From: Candidatus Woesearchaeota archaeon
GTDB taxonomy: Archaea; Nanobdellota; Nanobdellia; Woesearchaeales; WJIZ01
Length of the DNA stretch: 42,420 bases
Direction of reading: 5' to 3'
Assembly: GCA_018303125.1 (NCBI GenBank)
Contig: JAGVYS010000007.1
Coordinates: 1-42,420 of the forward strand
A program made the translations under genes and the position numbers. This document shows, piece by piece, positions 34,192-42,420 of this stretch (position 1 is its first letter; every line of letters begins with the position of its first letter). The notes beneath the pieces are model-generated. The model was given only the letters and a program-made list of their open reading frames with translations. It searched no databases and had not been told where the DNA came from.

Positions 34192-34449
34192 TTAAAGTAT
34201 GCCATTATTTGTTTTAAAGCCATAGAAAGGGATTTTATAGTCATGCTCTATAATTGCTATGGCGTCATTAACTCCATCCCCGTTGAAATCCTCACCAACC
34301 GGACGGAAACTCCTCGGAAAATAAGCATTATGTGTATACATGATTGCAGCCCCTACAAGAGTTACCGCAGCTACAGCTCCAATTACAATAAAATTAAGTG
34401 GATTGCTATTGGATGTTTTAGACATAGATATAGGGTTGTTTCTTATCAT
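34192..34449 (-). CDS. Small membrane-anchored protein with a DxNxDG calcium-type loop
   Basis: 85 aa. One membrane helix (NFIVIGAVAAVTLVGAAIMY) after a polar N-terminus, then an outside segment with EDFNGDGVNDAIAI, the Asp/Asn/Gly loop seen in FG-GAP, VCBS and dockerin-type calcium sites. No family assigned. A TATA box (TTATATAAGG) about 24 bp before ATG 34449 supports a leaderless start. Overlapping plus-strand ORFs look like shadows. Confidence 0.6.
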   Translation of the reverse strand: MIRNNPISMSKTSNSNPLNFIVIGAVAAVTLVGAAIMYTHNAYFPRSFRPVGEDFNGDGVNDAIAIIEHDYKIPFYGFKTNNGIL

Positions 34450-34518
34450 ATAAACTTTCCTTATATAATTAAATTCGCTGAAATAAGGATAGCCTTGCTC
34501 AGAGAACTTAAGATGATT

Positions 34519-35681
34519 TTATTCGGTTAACTTTTTCTGCCCGCGCTCGTGCCACCTTGAGTTATGGAATAGGTTGAGTCCTGGGTCCAGGATTACATCT
34601 CCTCTCATTTTCGGGGGGTGTTTGGCTATGAACTCCAAATCAAGCTCCACGCCCCAACCAGGCTTATTCGGCACAGTGAATTCTCCGTCAGTAACTTCTG
34701 TATACCAGTCTGCTGCCTTTTTTACATGTGCATCTGCATAATCATTGAAGTGCTCCAGAACCTTTGCGGGCCTGATAGCTGCCATTAAATGTATGCCTGC
34801 CAGAGTTGAAATTACTCCCCCTACATTATGCGGAGCAACCATGATTGAATGAGTTTCAGCAGCCTGAACGAGCTTCATTGCCTGCAATACTCCAAAATTG
34901 GTAGGGTCTACTTGGATTATGTCAGCACCTCCTAACTCAAATAGCCTATGGAAATCTGAAGGAGGGTATAGCCTCTCCCCAGTTGCCACCGGAATCTTTG
35001 ACTTTGACCTTACATATGCATGCCCCTTTAAATCAGTTGGCCTGCACGGTTCCTCTATCCATCCCGGCCTTATGCCTGCATCATATATAGCATCTGCAAT
35101 CTCAAGCGCTTGATGGGGAGAAAATCTTCCATGCATCTCAACGAATATCTGCATATATTCTGGTACTGCCTCATTAACTGCCTTAATAAGGTCAATTGAC
35201 CTCCTGAATTCTTTCCTGCTCAGCTCATGATTTCCGCTCCCGAACGGGTCAAATTTCAGTCCCTTATAGCCCTTTCCTACAACTGCTAATGCCGCACTCT
35301 GGAATTGCTTTGGCTCTCGCTCAACAGTGTACCACCCATTCGCATAGGCAGGTACCTTATCACGCATTTTGCCGCCGAGAAGCTGGTAAACCGGAACGTT
35401 CATGGACTTTGCTTTAGCATCCAGGCAAGCCATTTCAAGTATGGAATAAGCTGTAATCGTCCGCTTCCCGGGACATTGAAATCATCTAAGGTAAATCTCT
35501 GGTACAATGTCTCTATGTCATGTGCGCTGTGACCTATGAAATGGTGCTCAGTGTCCCTAAGAAGCTGAACAACTGAATGAGTCCGCCCGACAACTCTTGA
35601 TTCCCCATAGCCTTTGATGCCTTCTTCAGTTGTAAGAACAACATAAGTAAGGTTTCGCCATGGTGTGCCTAAGACATGCAC
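34519..35681 (-). pseudogene. Mandelate racemase/muconate lactonizing enzyme family (galactonate dehydratase-like), frameshifted
   Basis: Two track ORFs (35400-35681 and 34519-35433) are one gene. The N-terminal capping domain (LTTEEGIKGYGESRV) runs to DDFNVPG, then the frame changes near 35455-35475 and continues TITAYSILEMACLDAKAKS. One extra A in GGAAGC would restore it. The barrel has KGLKFDP (Lys), VEMHGRF, WIEEPCRP, VATGERLY and VAPHNVGG, the acid/base and metal sites of sugar-acid dehydratases such as DgoD. The start is unclear: GTG 35681 is the first usable codon but the frame extends upstream. It is inactive unless the shift is a sequence error. Confidence 0.75.
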
Positions 35682-35804
35682 ATCATACTTTGCTATTTTA
35701 AGTTCCTGAATATCAATCTCCCCCTAATACTGTGAGAATGCCGAATATTATTTAAGCCTTTTCCGATTTTTAATATCAACAATATCTAAGGTTACAGAAA
35801 GTAT

Positions 35805-35891
35805 AGCCCCGCTCGGATTCGAACCGAGGTCCCCGCCTCCAGAGGGCGAGATGATTGGTCCCCCGAGGATTGACCGCTACACTACGGGGCT
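35805..35891 (-). tRNA. tRNA-Gln (CUG) with a ~15-nt insertion in the D-arm
   Basis: Minus strand. Acceptor AGCCCCG/CGGGGCT; T-arm CTCGG-TTCGAAT-CCGAG; anticodon stem TCGCC/GGCGG with loop CU-CUG-GA, so anticodon CUG. Between positions 9 and 27 there are 33 nt where about 17-18 are expected. AATC is duplicated around CTCGGGGGACC, and removing one 15-nt unit gives a normal D-arm (GTGTAGCGGTCAATCATC). A non-canonical intron at the D-loop is the likely reason. No CCA encoded. Confidence 0.8.
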
Positions 35892-35946
35892 ATGGCAGTG
35901 CAGGATAACTATCGGCTTTTAAACCTTTTTGGAAAGAACTTATTTT

Positions 35947-36606
35947 TTACTGAGAACTATCTTTCTTCTGCTCTTCCTCTTCAGGAATATCTTCTTCAGC
36001 AGGCTCTTCTATTTTTTTCCTTTCCTTCGGCTTCTTTGCAGTGGCAGACTGGTCCTTGTTAAGGCTGAAAGATATTACCTCACATGATTTAATCGGGTAT
36101 ATTTTCTTTATCTTCTCCTTTGTTTCTTTCATGACACTACCCTTGACAATATCCTCGCAGAATTGGACATAGTCTGTCTGTGATGCCATCTTCGAAACGA
36201 GCTTTATGACCTCTGAGTGAATCTTGGACGTCACTGAACCGCGAACTATCTTCTGCGTCACAATAAGTATCTTTATTGTCACAACCTTTTTGTCTTTGGT
36301 TACGGCATTCATTACCTCATCTATTCTTGAACGGCCCTTCTTTACAATTCTCCTGACCATTGTCGGCATGAGCCTGAGCCCTAAGAATGATGTAAAAGCC
36401 TTATTACCCTCAACTTTGTCAACAACGAAGCTTATTTCAGTTGACTGCTTCTTCATATCATCAGAAAAAACCGCAAAATTAACCTTAATTTTCTTGCCTA
36501 TAAGCAAGGCTGGCTCAGAAACAAGAGTTTCGCCTATTTGCCTGTCCTGAAACATAGGAGGTGCAATCAAGCTTACCCAGTTCTTTTTTGAAATTGGTTT
36601 TGACAT
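35947..36606 (-). CDS. rps3ae: Ribosomal protein eS1 (S3ae)
   Basis: Archaeal/eukaryotic small-subunit protein, 219 aa. The start KKNWVSLIAPPMFQDRQIGE and following ETLVSEPALLIGKKIKV are characteristic, as are VRRIVKKGRSRIDEVM and the central KILIVTQKIVRGSV. The C-terminal ~35 residues are an acidic Lys/Glu tail (EEPAEEDIPEEEEQ), longer than I would expect. TTTATATA is about 30 bp before ATG 36606 with no RBS, so the message is leaderless. It sits between gyrB and tRNA-Gln on the same strand; the 53-bp gap to gyrB has its own promoter. Confidence 0.93.
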   Translation of the reverse strand: MSKPISKKNWVSLIAPPMFQDRQIGETLVSEPALLIGKKIKVNFAVFSDDMKKQSTEISFVVDKVEGNKAFTSFLGLRLMPTMVRRIVKKGRSRIDEVMNAVTKDKKVVTIKILIVTQKIVRGSVTSKIHSEVIKLVSKMASQTDYVQFCEDIVKGSVMKETKEKIKKIYPIKSCEVISFSLNKDQSATAKKPKERKKIEEPAEEDIPEEEEQKKDSSQ

Positions 36607-36658
36607 TTTTGCTGAGACTCATAGATGGTATATAAAGATATCGCCAAGGCCAGAAACA

Positions 36659-38608
<1,950 letters not shown>

Positions 38609-38661
38609 TTATGCTGTCTATAATTGAATAATTTTAATGAAATAATCATGGTGATTCAGGA

Positions 38662-38907
38662 TTGCTTGACAAATTGATAGCTGAAGCTGAGCAGCAAACG
38701 GATAGTGGCTTGAGAATAATCGTGGAAGAGAAGGAATGTTTGGGTTACTGCAGATTGGGGTTGCGGGTTGACGTAGAATTGCCAAATGGTCAAAAAATCA
38801 GATATGCTATGGAAGCTGGCCAAGGAAGATACCCGACAGTCATCAATTCAATTGAAGATGACTCAGTTCAGACCATAATACGAGCAAATCTTCCATCACA
38901 GGAATGA
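38662..38907 (+). CDS. Small protein with CxxxC, thioredoxin-like ferredoxin-like, 81 aa
   Basis: Not firmly recognised. The segment RIIVEEKECLGYCRLGLRVDVEL, here in outline, followed by a glycine turn and a final helix, resembles the second half of thioredoxin-like [2Fe-2S] ferredoxins (CLGxC...G...V), but only one Cys pair is present, so a cluster could form only in a dimer. The TTG start at 38662 follows GGTGATT about 10 bp upstream; there is no ATG in frame. Divergent from gyrB. Confidence 0.45.
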   Translation: MLDKLIAEAEQQTDSGLRIIVEEKECLGYCRLGLRVDVELPNGQKIRYAMEAGQGRYPTVINSIEDDSVQTIIRANLPSQE

Positions 38908-38967
38908 ATTTATTACCTGTTAATTTTTTCCGCAATCATTTTATTCTCTCCCATTAATACTCTGAAT

Positions 38968-39141
38968 ATGGACAATCGCCTGCTTAAAATCTGCGAGAAG
39001 ATGGCAGAGGAAGAGAGGGAAAAGAAGAGTAAAAAGAAGAAAGCGTTAGAGCTTCCTAAGGAAAAAAGGCTGCAGTATTATTCTGGATGGGGGAGGGGCA
39101 ATTCAAGCAAAAAAGAAGATAAGCAAGAAAGGCTTGTATGA
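38968..39141 (+). CDS. Basic small protein, 57 aa
   Basis: Below the track limit. ATG 38968 to TGA 39139-39141 gives a very Lys/Glu-rich helix (EKMAEEEREKKSKKKKALEL) followed by KRLQYYSGWGRGNSSKKED. Composition suggests a nucleic-acid or ribosome-associated peptide. A weak TTTTATTC element is ~25 bp upstream. The tail stops 7 bp before the convergent purM stop. The coding call rests on codon pattern and the sharply charged composition. Confidence 0.5.
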   Translation: MDNRLLKICEKMAEEEREKKSKKKKALELPKEKRLQYYSGWGRGNSSKKEDKQERLV

Positions 39142-39148
39142 AATTTTT

Positions 39149-40237
39149 TCAATAACCTTCGAAAGCTGTCTTGCCTCTAAGAACTGTCCTTGTTTTCGGT
39201 GCTTTCTTAACTTCCCCAACAATCTGACCTTTTGCAATTGATGCAACATCCTCAGTTTCTTCCTTATTACAGATTATGAAGAATCCCATGCCCATGTTGA
39301 ACTTGGAGTACATGTCCTTGTCAGACAATCTTGATTCTTTCTGCAGGAGCCTGAATATAGGAGAAGGCTCAATAGGATTGTCAATCCTGAACTCGAACTT
39401 TCCGGGGAACCTGTTGAAATTCTTCAGGCCATATCCAGTATTGTTCACTCCAACAGCCTCAAAGTCCTTTGTGACTTTCGCCATTGCCCTTACATATATT
39501 TCAGTAGGTTCGAGCATCACTTCCCCTAAAGTTTTGCCGTCAAAATCAGAGTCAAGGCCGAATTTTCCTGTGTAATTTTTCCTGAATATACTTCTTGTCT
39601 CGAAATCACCATTAAGCAATATATGCCTTGCAAATGTAAATCCGTTTGAATGAAGTCCAGATGAAGGCAGTGCAACTATGCTTTGACCGTCCTTCAGGGA
39701 AAAGTTCACCTTTGCTTTTTCCACAAAGCCTATCATTCCGCCGGCAATGTCGAAGCCATATCCTGGCCTGATGCCTGACATAAGCTCATCCACAGATGCA
39801 GTCTCGCCTTTCCCGAAATTAATCCTTATGGAATTCCTAAGTATTGATGAGGCATCGCATTGCTCCAGCCCATTAACTATGCCTTTGACTATGTCTCCTG
39901 TCTTGCCTTCTTCCTCTATCTTGTGTTCCGCGGCTATATAGTCTATGAATAAGAATGGCGACATATTGCCTATGGTGGCAAGGTCATTGGCTGACATTGC
40001 TACCAAGTCGATGCCTATTGAGTCATATTTATCCATGGCAGAGGCAAGGATTACTTTTGTGCCAACACCATCGATAGAGCATGCAAGAAAATGCTTTGGA
40101 AATACTTCCTTGTTCTCATACACTTCGCAGAACATGCCGGCGGAGCTTTTCAGCATATTGCTCTTCATTGATGTAGGGATAGCCTTTTTTATAGCATCAA
40201 CTGCGTTTTTTTCCCTTTTACCGTAATCTGTATTCAT
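39149..40237 (-). CDS. purM: Phosphoribosylformylglycinamidine cyclo-ligase (AIR synthetase)
   Basis: Purine biosynthesis, FGAM to AIR with ATP. 362 aa, slightly longer than the usual ~345. PurM landmarks: ACSIDGVGTKVILA, DSIGIDLVAMSANDL, IVALPSSGLHSNGFTFAR, LGEVMLEPTEIYVRA and the C-terminal FNMGMGFFIIC. The opening ADYAxAGVDI is replaced by TDYGKREKNAVDAIK, a known archaeal variation in the N-terminus. AT-rich TTTTAAAA lies ~25 bp before ATG 40237, suggesting a leaderless mRNA. No other pur genes nearby, so the pathway is scattered. Confidence 0.93.
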   Translation of the reverse strand: MNTDYGKREKNAVDAIKKAIPTSMKSNMLKSSAGMFCEVYENKEVFPKHFLACSIDGVGTKVILASAMDKYDSIGIDLVAMSANDLATIGNMSPFLFIDYIAAEHKIEEEGKTGDIVKGIVNGLEQCDASSILRNSIRINFGKGETASVDELMSGIRPGYGFDIAGGMIGFVEKAKVNFSLKDGQSIVALPSSGLHSNGFTFARHILLNGDFETRSIFRKNYTGKFGLDSDFDGKTLGEVMLEPTEIYVRAMAKVTKDFEAVGVNNTGYGLKNFNRFPGKFEFRIDNPIEPSPIFRLLQKESRLSDKDMYSKFNMGMGFFIICNKEETEDVASIAKGQIVGEVKKAPKTRTVLRGKTAFEGY

Positions 40238-40274
40238 ATGCGAATGGAAATCATCAAGCTTTTAAAATTTCCTG

Positions 40275-40622
40275 TTAGGCCATCTTAAGCTTGCCTGTTA
40301 TCCTGTCTATTTTCTCTTCCTTGTCAGGTCCAATGCCAAGGCAAGTTACTGTACCGGGCTCAACAACTGTCCTGCCTGCGTCTGTAATTAGTGCATTGAC
40401 TAATCCTAAATCATCTGCATCTTTTTTGTATTTGAGGAGCTCTTCTTGGCTTGCTACCTTAAGCACTACTTTTTTCATGCCTAAAGAACGCCATTTCTCA
40501 ATCTCATCCTTGTGGCTCCTAAGCATCGATTCCGTTGAAGCATGCGCAACTTGGGAGCTTGCCTTTCCAATAGGCATCTTGAGATCTGACCTGATAATTA
40601 TGACCTGCTTGTAGCCCTGCAT
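40275..40622 (-). CDS. pth2: Peptidyl-tRNA hydrolase, Pth2 type
   Basis: Releases tRNA from stalled peptidyl-tRNA. 115 aa, the full family length. KQVIIIRSDLKMPIGKASSQ and VAHASTESM carry the conserved Lys, Gly, Gln and His region, and the C-terminal DAGRTVVEPGTVTCLGIGP is diagnostic. It lies 37 bp upstream of purM on the same strand, so they could be cotranscribed, although purM seems to have its own promoter. Confidence 0.95.
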   Translation of the reverse strand: MQGYKQVIIIRSDLKMPIGKASSQVAHASTESMLRSHKDEIEKWRSLGMKKVVLKVASQEELLKYKKDADDLGLVNALITDAGRTVVEPGTVTCLGIGPDKEEKIDRITGKLKMA

Positions 40623-40766
40623 GTTTAAATTAAATTCAGGAAGGATTTAAGCTTTTTGCATTCGGGATTGGTGTTCTATTTCATTTTCCTTATCGGAATG
40701 AGAGCCTAGAATTGCTTACAGTATGGCACAAACTGTCACAAAATCACACTGCGAAGAGGGGTATGT

Positions 40767-41426
40767 TTAATTTTTTTGTGGAACCGATGGGTAGTCACAA
40801 GCTTTGCAATCATCTATTTGTCGGATTGAGCCAAAACCTATTACTATGGGTAACGACGAAAGCTCTGGGTCTGTAATGCTCACAAAGCCCGAATCAAAAG
40901 CACTTACTTTATCTCTAAGGGCTTTGTCCAAAGACAAGCTTATTTCAAAACCATGGCCTTTGGACACATCACATAAATCAAACTTATAATGTCCTGTATA
41001 GTTTTCCAGCCCGTTTATTTTCCCGCAAATTCTTTGTGCCGTCGTTCCTGGCAGTGCTGGCTCGAGAGCCAAGTTGAACGTCTTGATACACTGCAATGAA
41101 AGCGTATCAAAAATCTTTGTTACTGTTCCATACCCTTCTTTCTCGAATGTCACCATAAGGGTAGAAGGAGCAGGATCGCCGCCTGCGAGTATGTTTGTGA
41201 GATTGAATTTACCTGAGGCGTCAGTGACTTTTTTTTCCCGGTCGCTTGTAATTTTTATCCCTGCTGCAGGTGTCCCGTCAGGATAAGTTATTGTTCCTGA
41301 GAGGCAGGGCTTATAATTTTGTCCTGTGCCTTCTGATACTGTCGGCTGGGTGATAGGAGGTTCTTGGCAGCCCGAAATCAACAGCAGGCACAGCAAGCAG
41401 ACTACGCAATATATGTTTATTGTCAA
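40767..41426 (-). CDS. Lipoprotein with carboxypeptidase-regulatory-like beta domain, 219 aa
   Basis: Signal peptide and lipobox (LLLISGC). Residues ~40-120 form a CarboxypepD-regulatory/DUF4480-type beta sandwich (CLSGTITYPDGTPAAGIKIT, TDASGKFNLTNI). Residues ~130-219 form the cysteine-containing unit shared with the lipoprotein at 30787 (CGKI, DLC, FVSITD, CKAC). Surface location is inferred; function unknown. The two paralogues are 10 kb apart and on opposite strands. Confidence 0.7.
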   Translation of the reverse strand: MTINIYCVVCLLCLLLISGCQEPPITQPTVSEGTGQNYKPCLSGTITYPDGTPAAGIKITSDREKKVTDASGKFNLTNILAGGDPAPSTLMVTFEKEGYGTVTKIFDTLSLQCIKTFNLALEPALPGTTAQRICGKINGLENYTGHYKFDLCDVSKGHGFEISLSLDKALRDKVSAFDSGFVSITDPELSSLPIVIGFGSIRQIDDCKACDYPSVPQKN

Positions 41427-41477
41427 TTTAACACCTTGTAAGGGAATGGGTTATTCAGTTTAAAATTATTTGCTTTA

Positions 41478-41732
41478 TCAGTATCTCCGATTGTAGTCCC
41501 ATGAATACAAATATTCAATGCTAGAATAATGAATATAACCTGCGGTAATGCGCTGTCCGCCTTTTTCTGCAATGGCAACACGCCAGTAATAAGCATCCTC
41601 AATGCCCGATTTCCCCCAAACGTGCATAGCTGACGCTGTTTTATGCCTCAAGTGCCATGAATTTCCAAGTAACCCCACAGCATTGCCTACTCAATATTGT
41701 CAAGGTATCTCTTAAACGGGGCATAGTAATGC
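41478..41732 (-). pseudogene. C-terminal remnant of an unknown gene, frameshifted and cut by an IS remnant
   Basis: The track shows only 41478-41678. Upstream in the neighbouring frame a protein-like stretch (YYAPFKRYLDNIE) ends at TAG, and one extra base there would join it to VGNAVGLLGNSWHLRHK, giving about 84 residues ending SSIEYLYSWDYNRRY. The coding stops at 41732, exactly where the ISAzo13-type remnant begins. So an original gene was probably truncated by insertion and then decayed. Family unknown. Confidence 0.5.
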
Positions 41733-42011
41733 ATGTTTTTGTTGACGATCCACAGCAAATGGAACAAAATAGAGCACAAATTGTTTAGCTTTATTAGCAT
41801 GAATTGGAAAGCCAAGCCACTTTATGACTATGCAACCATAATCAATCTCATCTCTGCCATAACAACGCAAAGCGGACTAAAAGTCTACGCAAGACTTGAC
41901 AAAAGGAAATATGAAAAAGGCATCAAAGTGAGTGATGAGGAATTTGGGGCAATCAAGATTGGCCAGAATTCTTTTCATGGAAATTGGAACTATACAATTA
42001 AACCGAATTGA
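41733..42011 (+). pseudogene. ISAzo13-family transposase, C-terminal remnant
   Basis: 92 codons: SKWNKIEHKLFSFISMNW, then a region ending in YEKGIKVSDEEFGAIKI and FHGNWNYTIKPN. This is the well-conserved C-terminus of ISAzo13 transposases (normally about 400 aa), where 'SKWNxIEHrLFS' carries part of the DDE active site and 'WNYTI' the end. The N-terminal ~300 residues are missing, including the first catalytic Asp residues. ATG 41733 is only the first ATG in the fragment, not a true start. The natural stop is kept. Confidence 0.8.
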
Positions 42012-42051
42012 AGTAGGCATTTTATTTTGCGGTAAATCCTAAGCACTGTTG

Positions 42052-42420
42052 TTGACCTTGACCATCTCCTGCCAATGATCTTCAAGGTAAGGAAAGGTCC
42101 GGTCAGCGACCATTGGGACTCGCTGGCTTTGGTTCGTAAGGCCTCATCGCATAAAGAAGCTCAAAAGCTTTGATGCTGATAAGGGATATACGAGCGAGAG
42201 GCTCAGAAAATATGTGGTTGAAAGATGCAAAGCAGAGGACTGCATCAAGGTAAAGAACCATGATGTGTCAGTATGGAAAACTAAAGGGCAATATCTAAAA
42301 AAGGCAAAGAGGAGGAAGCTAAGGGCAAATTACCGGGCATTGTGTGAAACCTATCATAGCGTGCTAAAGAGGGTAACAGGAAGCGCTGTAAGGTCAGTAA
42401 AGGTAAGCATGCAGAACAAG
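42052..42420 (+). pseudogene. IS5/IS4-like DDE transposase remnant, frameshifted, continues past the window
   Basis: Not in the ORF track. One frame reads LPMIFKVRKGPVSDHWDSLA then LVRKASSHK; near 42150-42160 the coherent frame changes and continues KSFDADKGYTSERLRKYVV, then RANYRALCETYHSVLKRVTG up to the last base. 'D-K-GY' and the 'E..hSvLKR..G' pattern are the last Asp and Glu regions of IS5/ISNCY-like transposases. Upstream in-frame stops near 42030 mean the N-terminus is gone or further shifted. It is a different family from the ISAzo13 remnant just before it. Confidence 0.65.

Noticed and set aside
34044-34244. 66-aa minus-strand ORF and the 125-aa plus-strand ORF 34153-34530
   Set aside because: Both cross or oppose better-supported frames (34061-34144 and 34192-34449) and lack promoter or RBS.

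Overview
The window reads as archaeal chromosomal DNA. Evidence: transcription factor B, ribosomal protein eS1 (S3ae), archaeal-type prolyl-tRNA synthetase, Pth2, a Dph6-type diphthamide domain, a TrmB-type regulator, a tRNA-Met with an intron at 37/38, and many genes whose ATG lies about 23-30 bp downstream of a TATA box with no Shine-Dalgarno (leaderless mRNAs). The many small unrecognised proteins, bacterial-type gyrase B, and lipoprotein and S-layer-like surface genes suit an uncultivated DPANN-type or early euryarchaeal lineage. I cannot name the lineage from sequence alone.

Layout. 1-3.4 kb: a possible IS hairpin at the edge, two unknown proteins, a PhoU-type regulator with an AbrB domain, an unknown protein and a dead ribbon-helix-helix gene. 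3.4-8.7 kb: proS, a VKOR disulfide gene overlapping a frameshifted PepSY gene, an F420/NADP-reductase-like protein, a membrane protein with an early in-frame TGA, a glycerophosphodiesterase and a ParA ATPase. 8.9-12.8 kb: a 1306-residue lipoprotein with an S-layer-like module and a repeated C-terminal unit. 13.0-14.5 kb: an AbiE-like toxin/antitoxin pair under four regularly spaced ACTATACT repeats. 15.0-20.6 kb: TFB with a degenerate phosphoesterase, an alkyltransferase, a COG2112-like kinase and Mtq2-like methyltransferase pair, a PyrR-like protein lacking the PRPP loop, trxB and a TauE-type transporter. 20.65-21.8 kb: an IS481-type element with extra copies of its end. 21.9-26.5 kb: two small membrane proteins, an AsnB-Dph6 fusion, a two-gene membrane operon and a HIT protein.

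26.5-30.4 kb holds a compact candidate osmoadaptation module: a divergent TrmB-type regulator with an operator-like palindrome, a glycosyltransferase GT4-HAD phosphatase fusion, and an MscS channel 10 bp downstream. 30.5-36.6 kb: tRNA-Met with a 46-nt intron, a lipoprotein, glnA with a terminator, small unknown genes, a frameshifted galactonate-dehydratase-like gene, tRNA-Gln with a 15-nt D-arm insertion, and eS1. 36.6-41.4 kb: gyrB, two small proteins, purM, pth2 and a second lipoprotein sharing a domain with the first. 41.4-42.4 kb: a decayed gene cut by an ISAzo13-type remnant, then a second frameshifted transposase remnant running off the window.

Several genes are broken by apparent single-base losses (PepSY, IS481 transposase, MR/MLE gene, the 41.5-kb fragment), some in homopolymers. 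This may be real decay or consensus-sequence error, and should be settled before biological weight is put on any of them. I could not run searches. Family names rest on motifs and overall sequence recognition.
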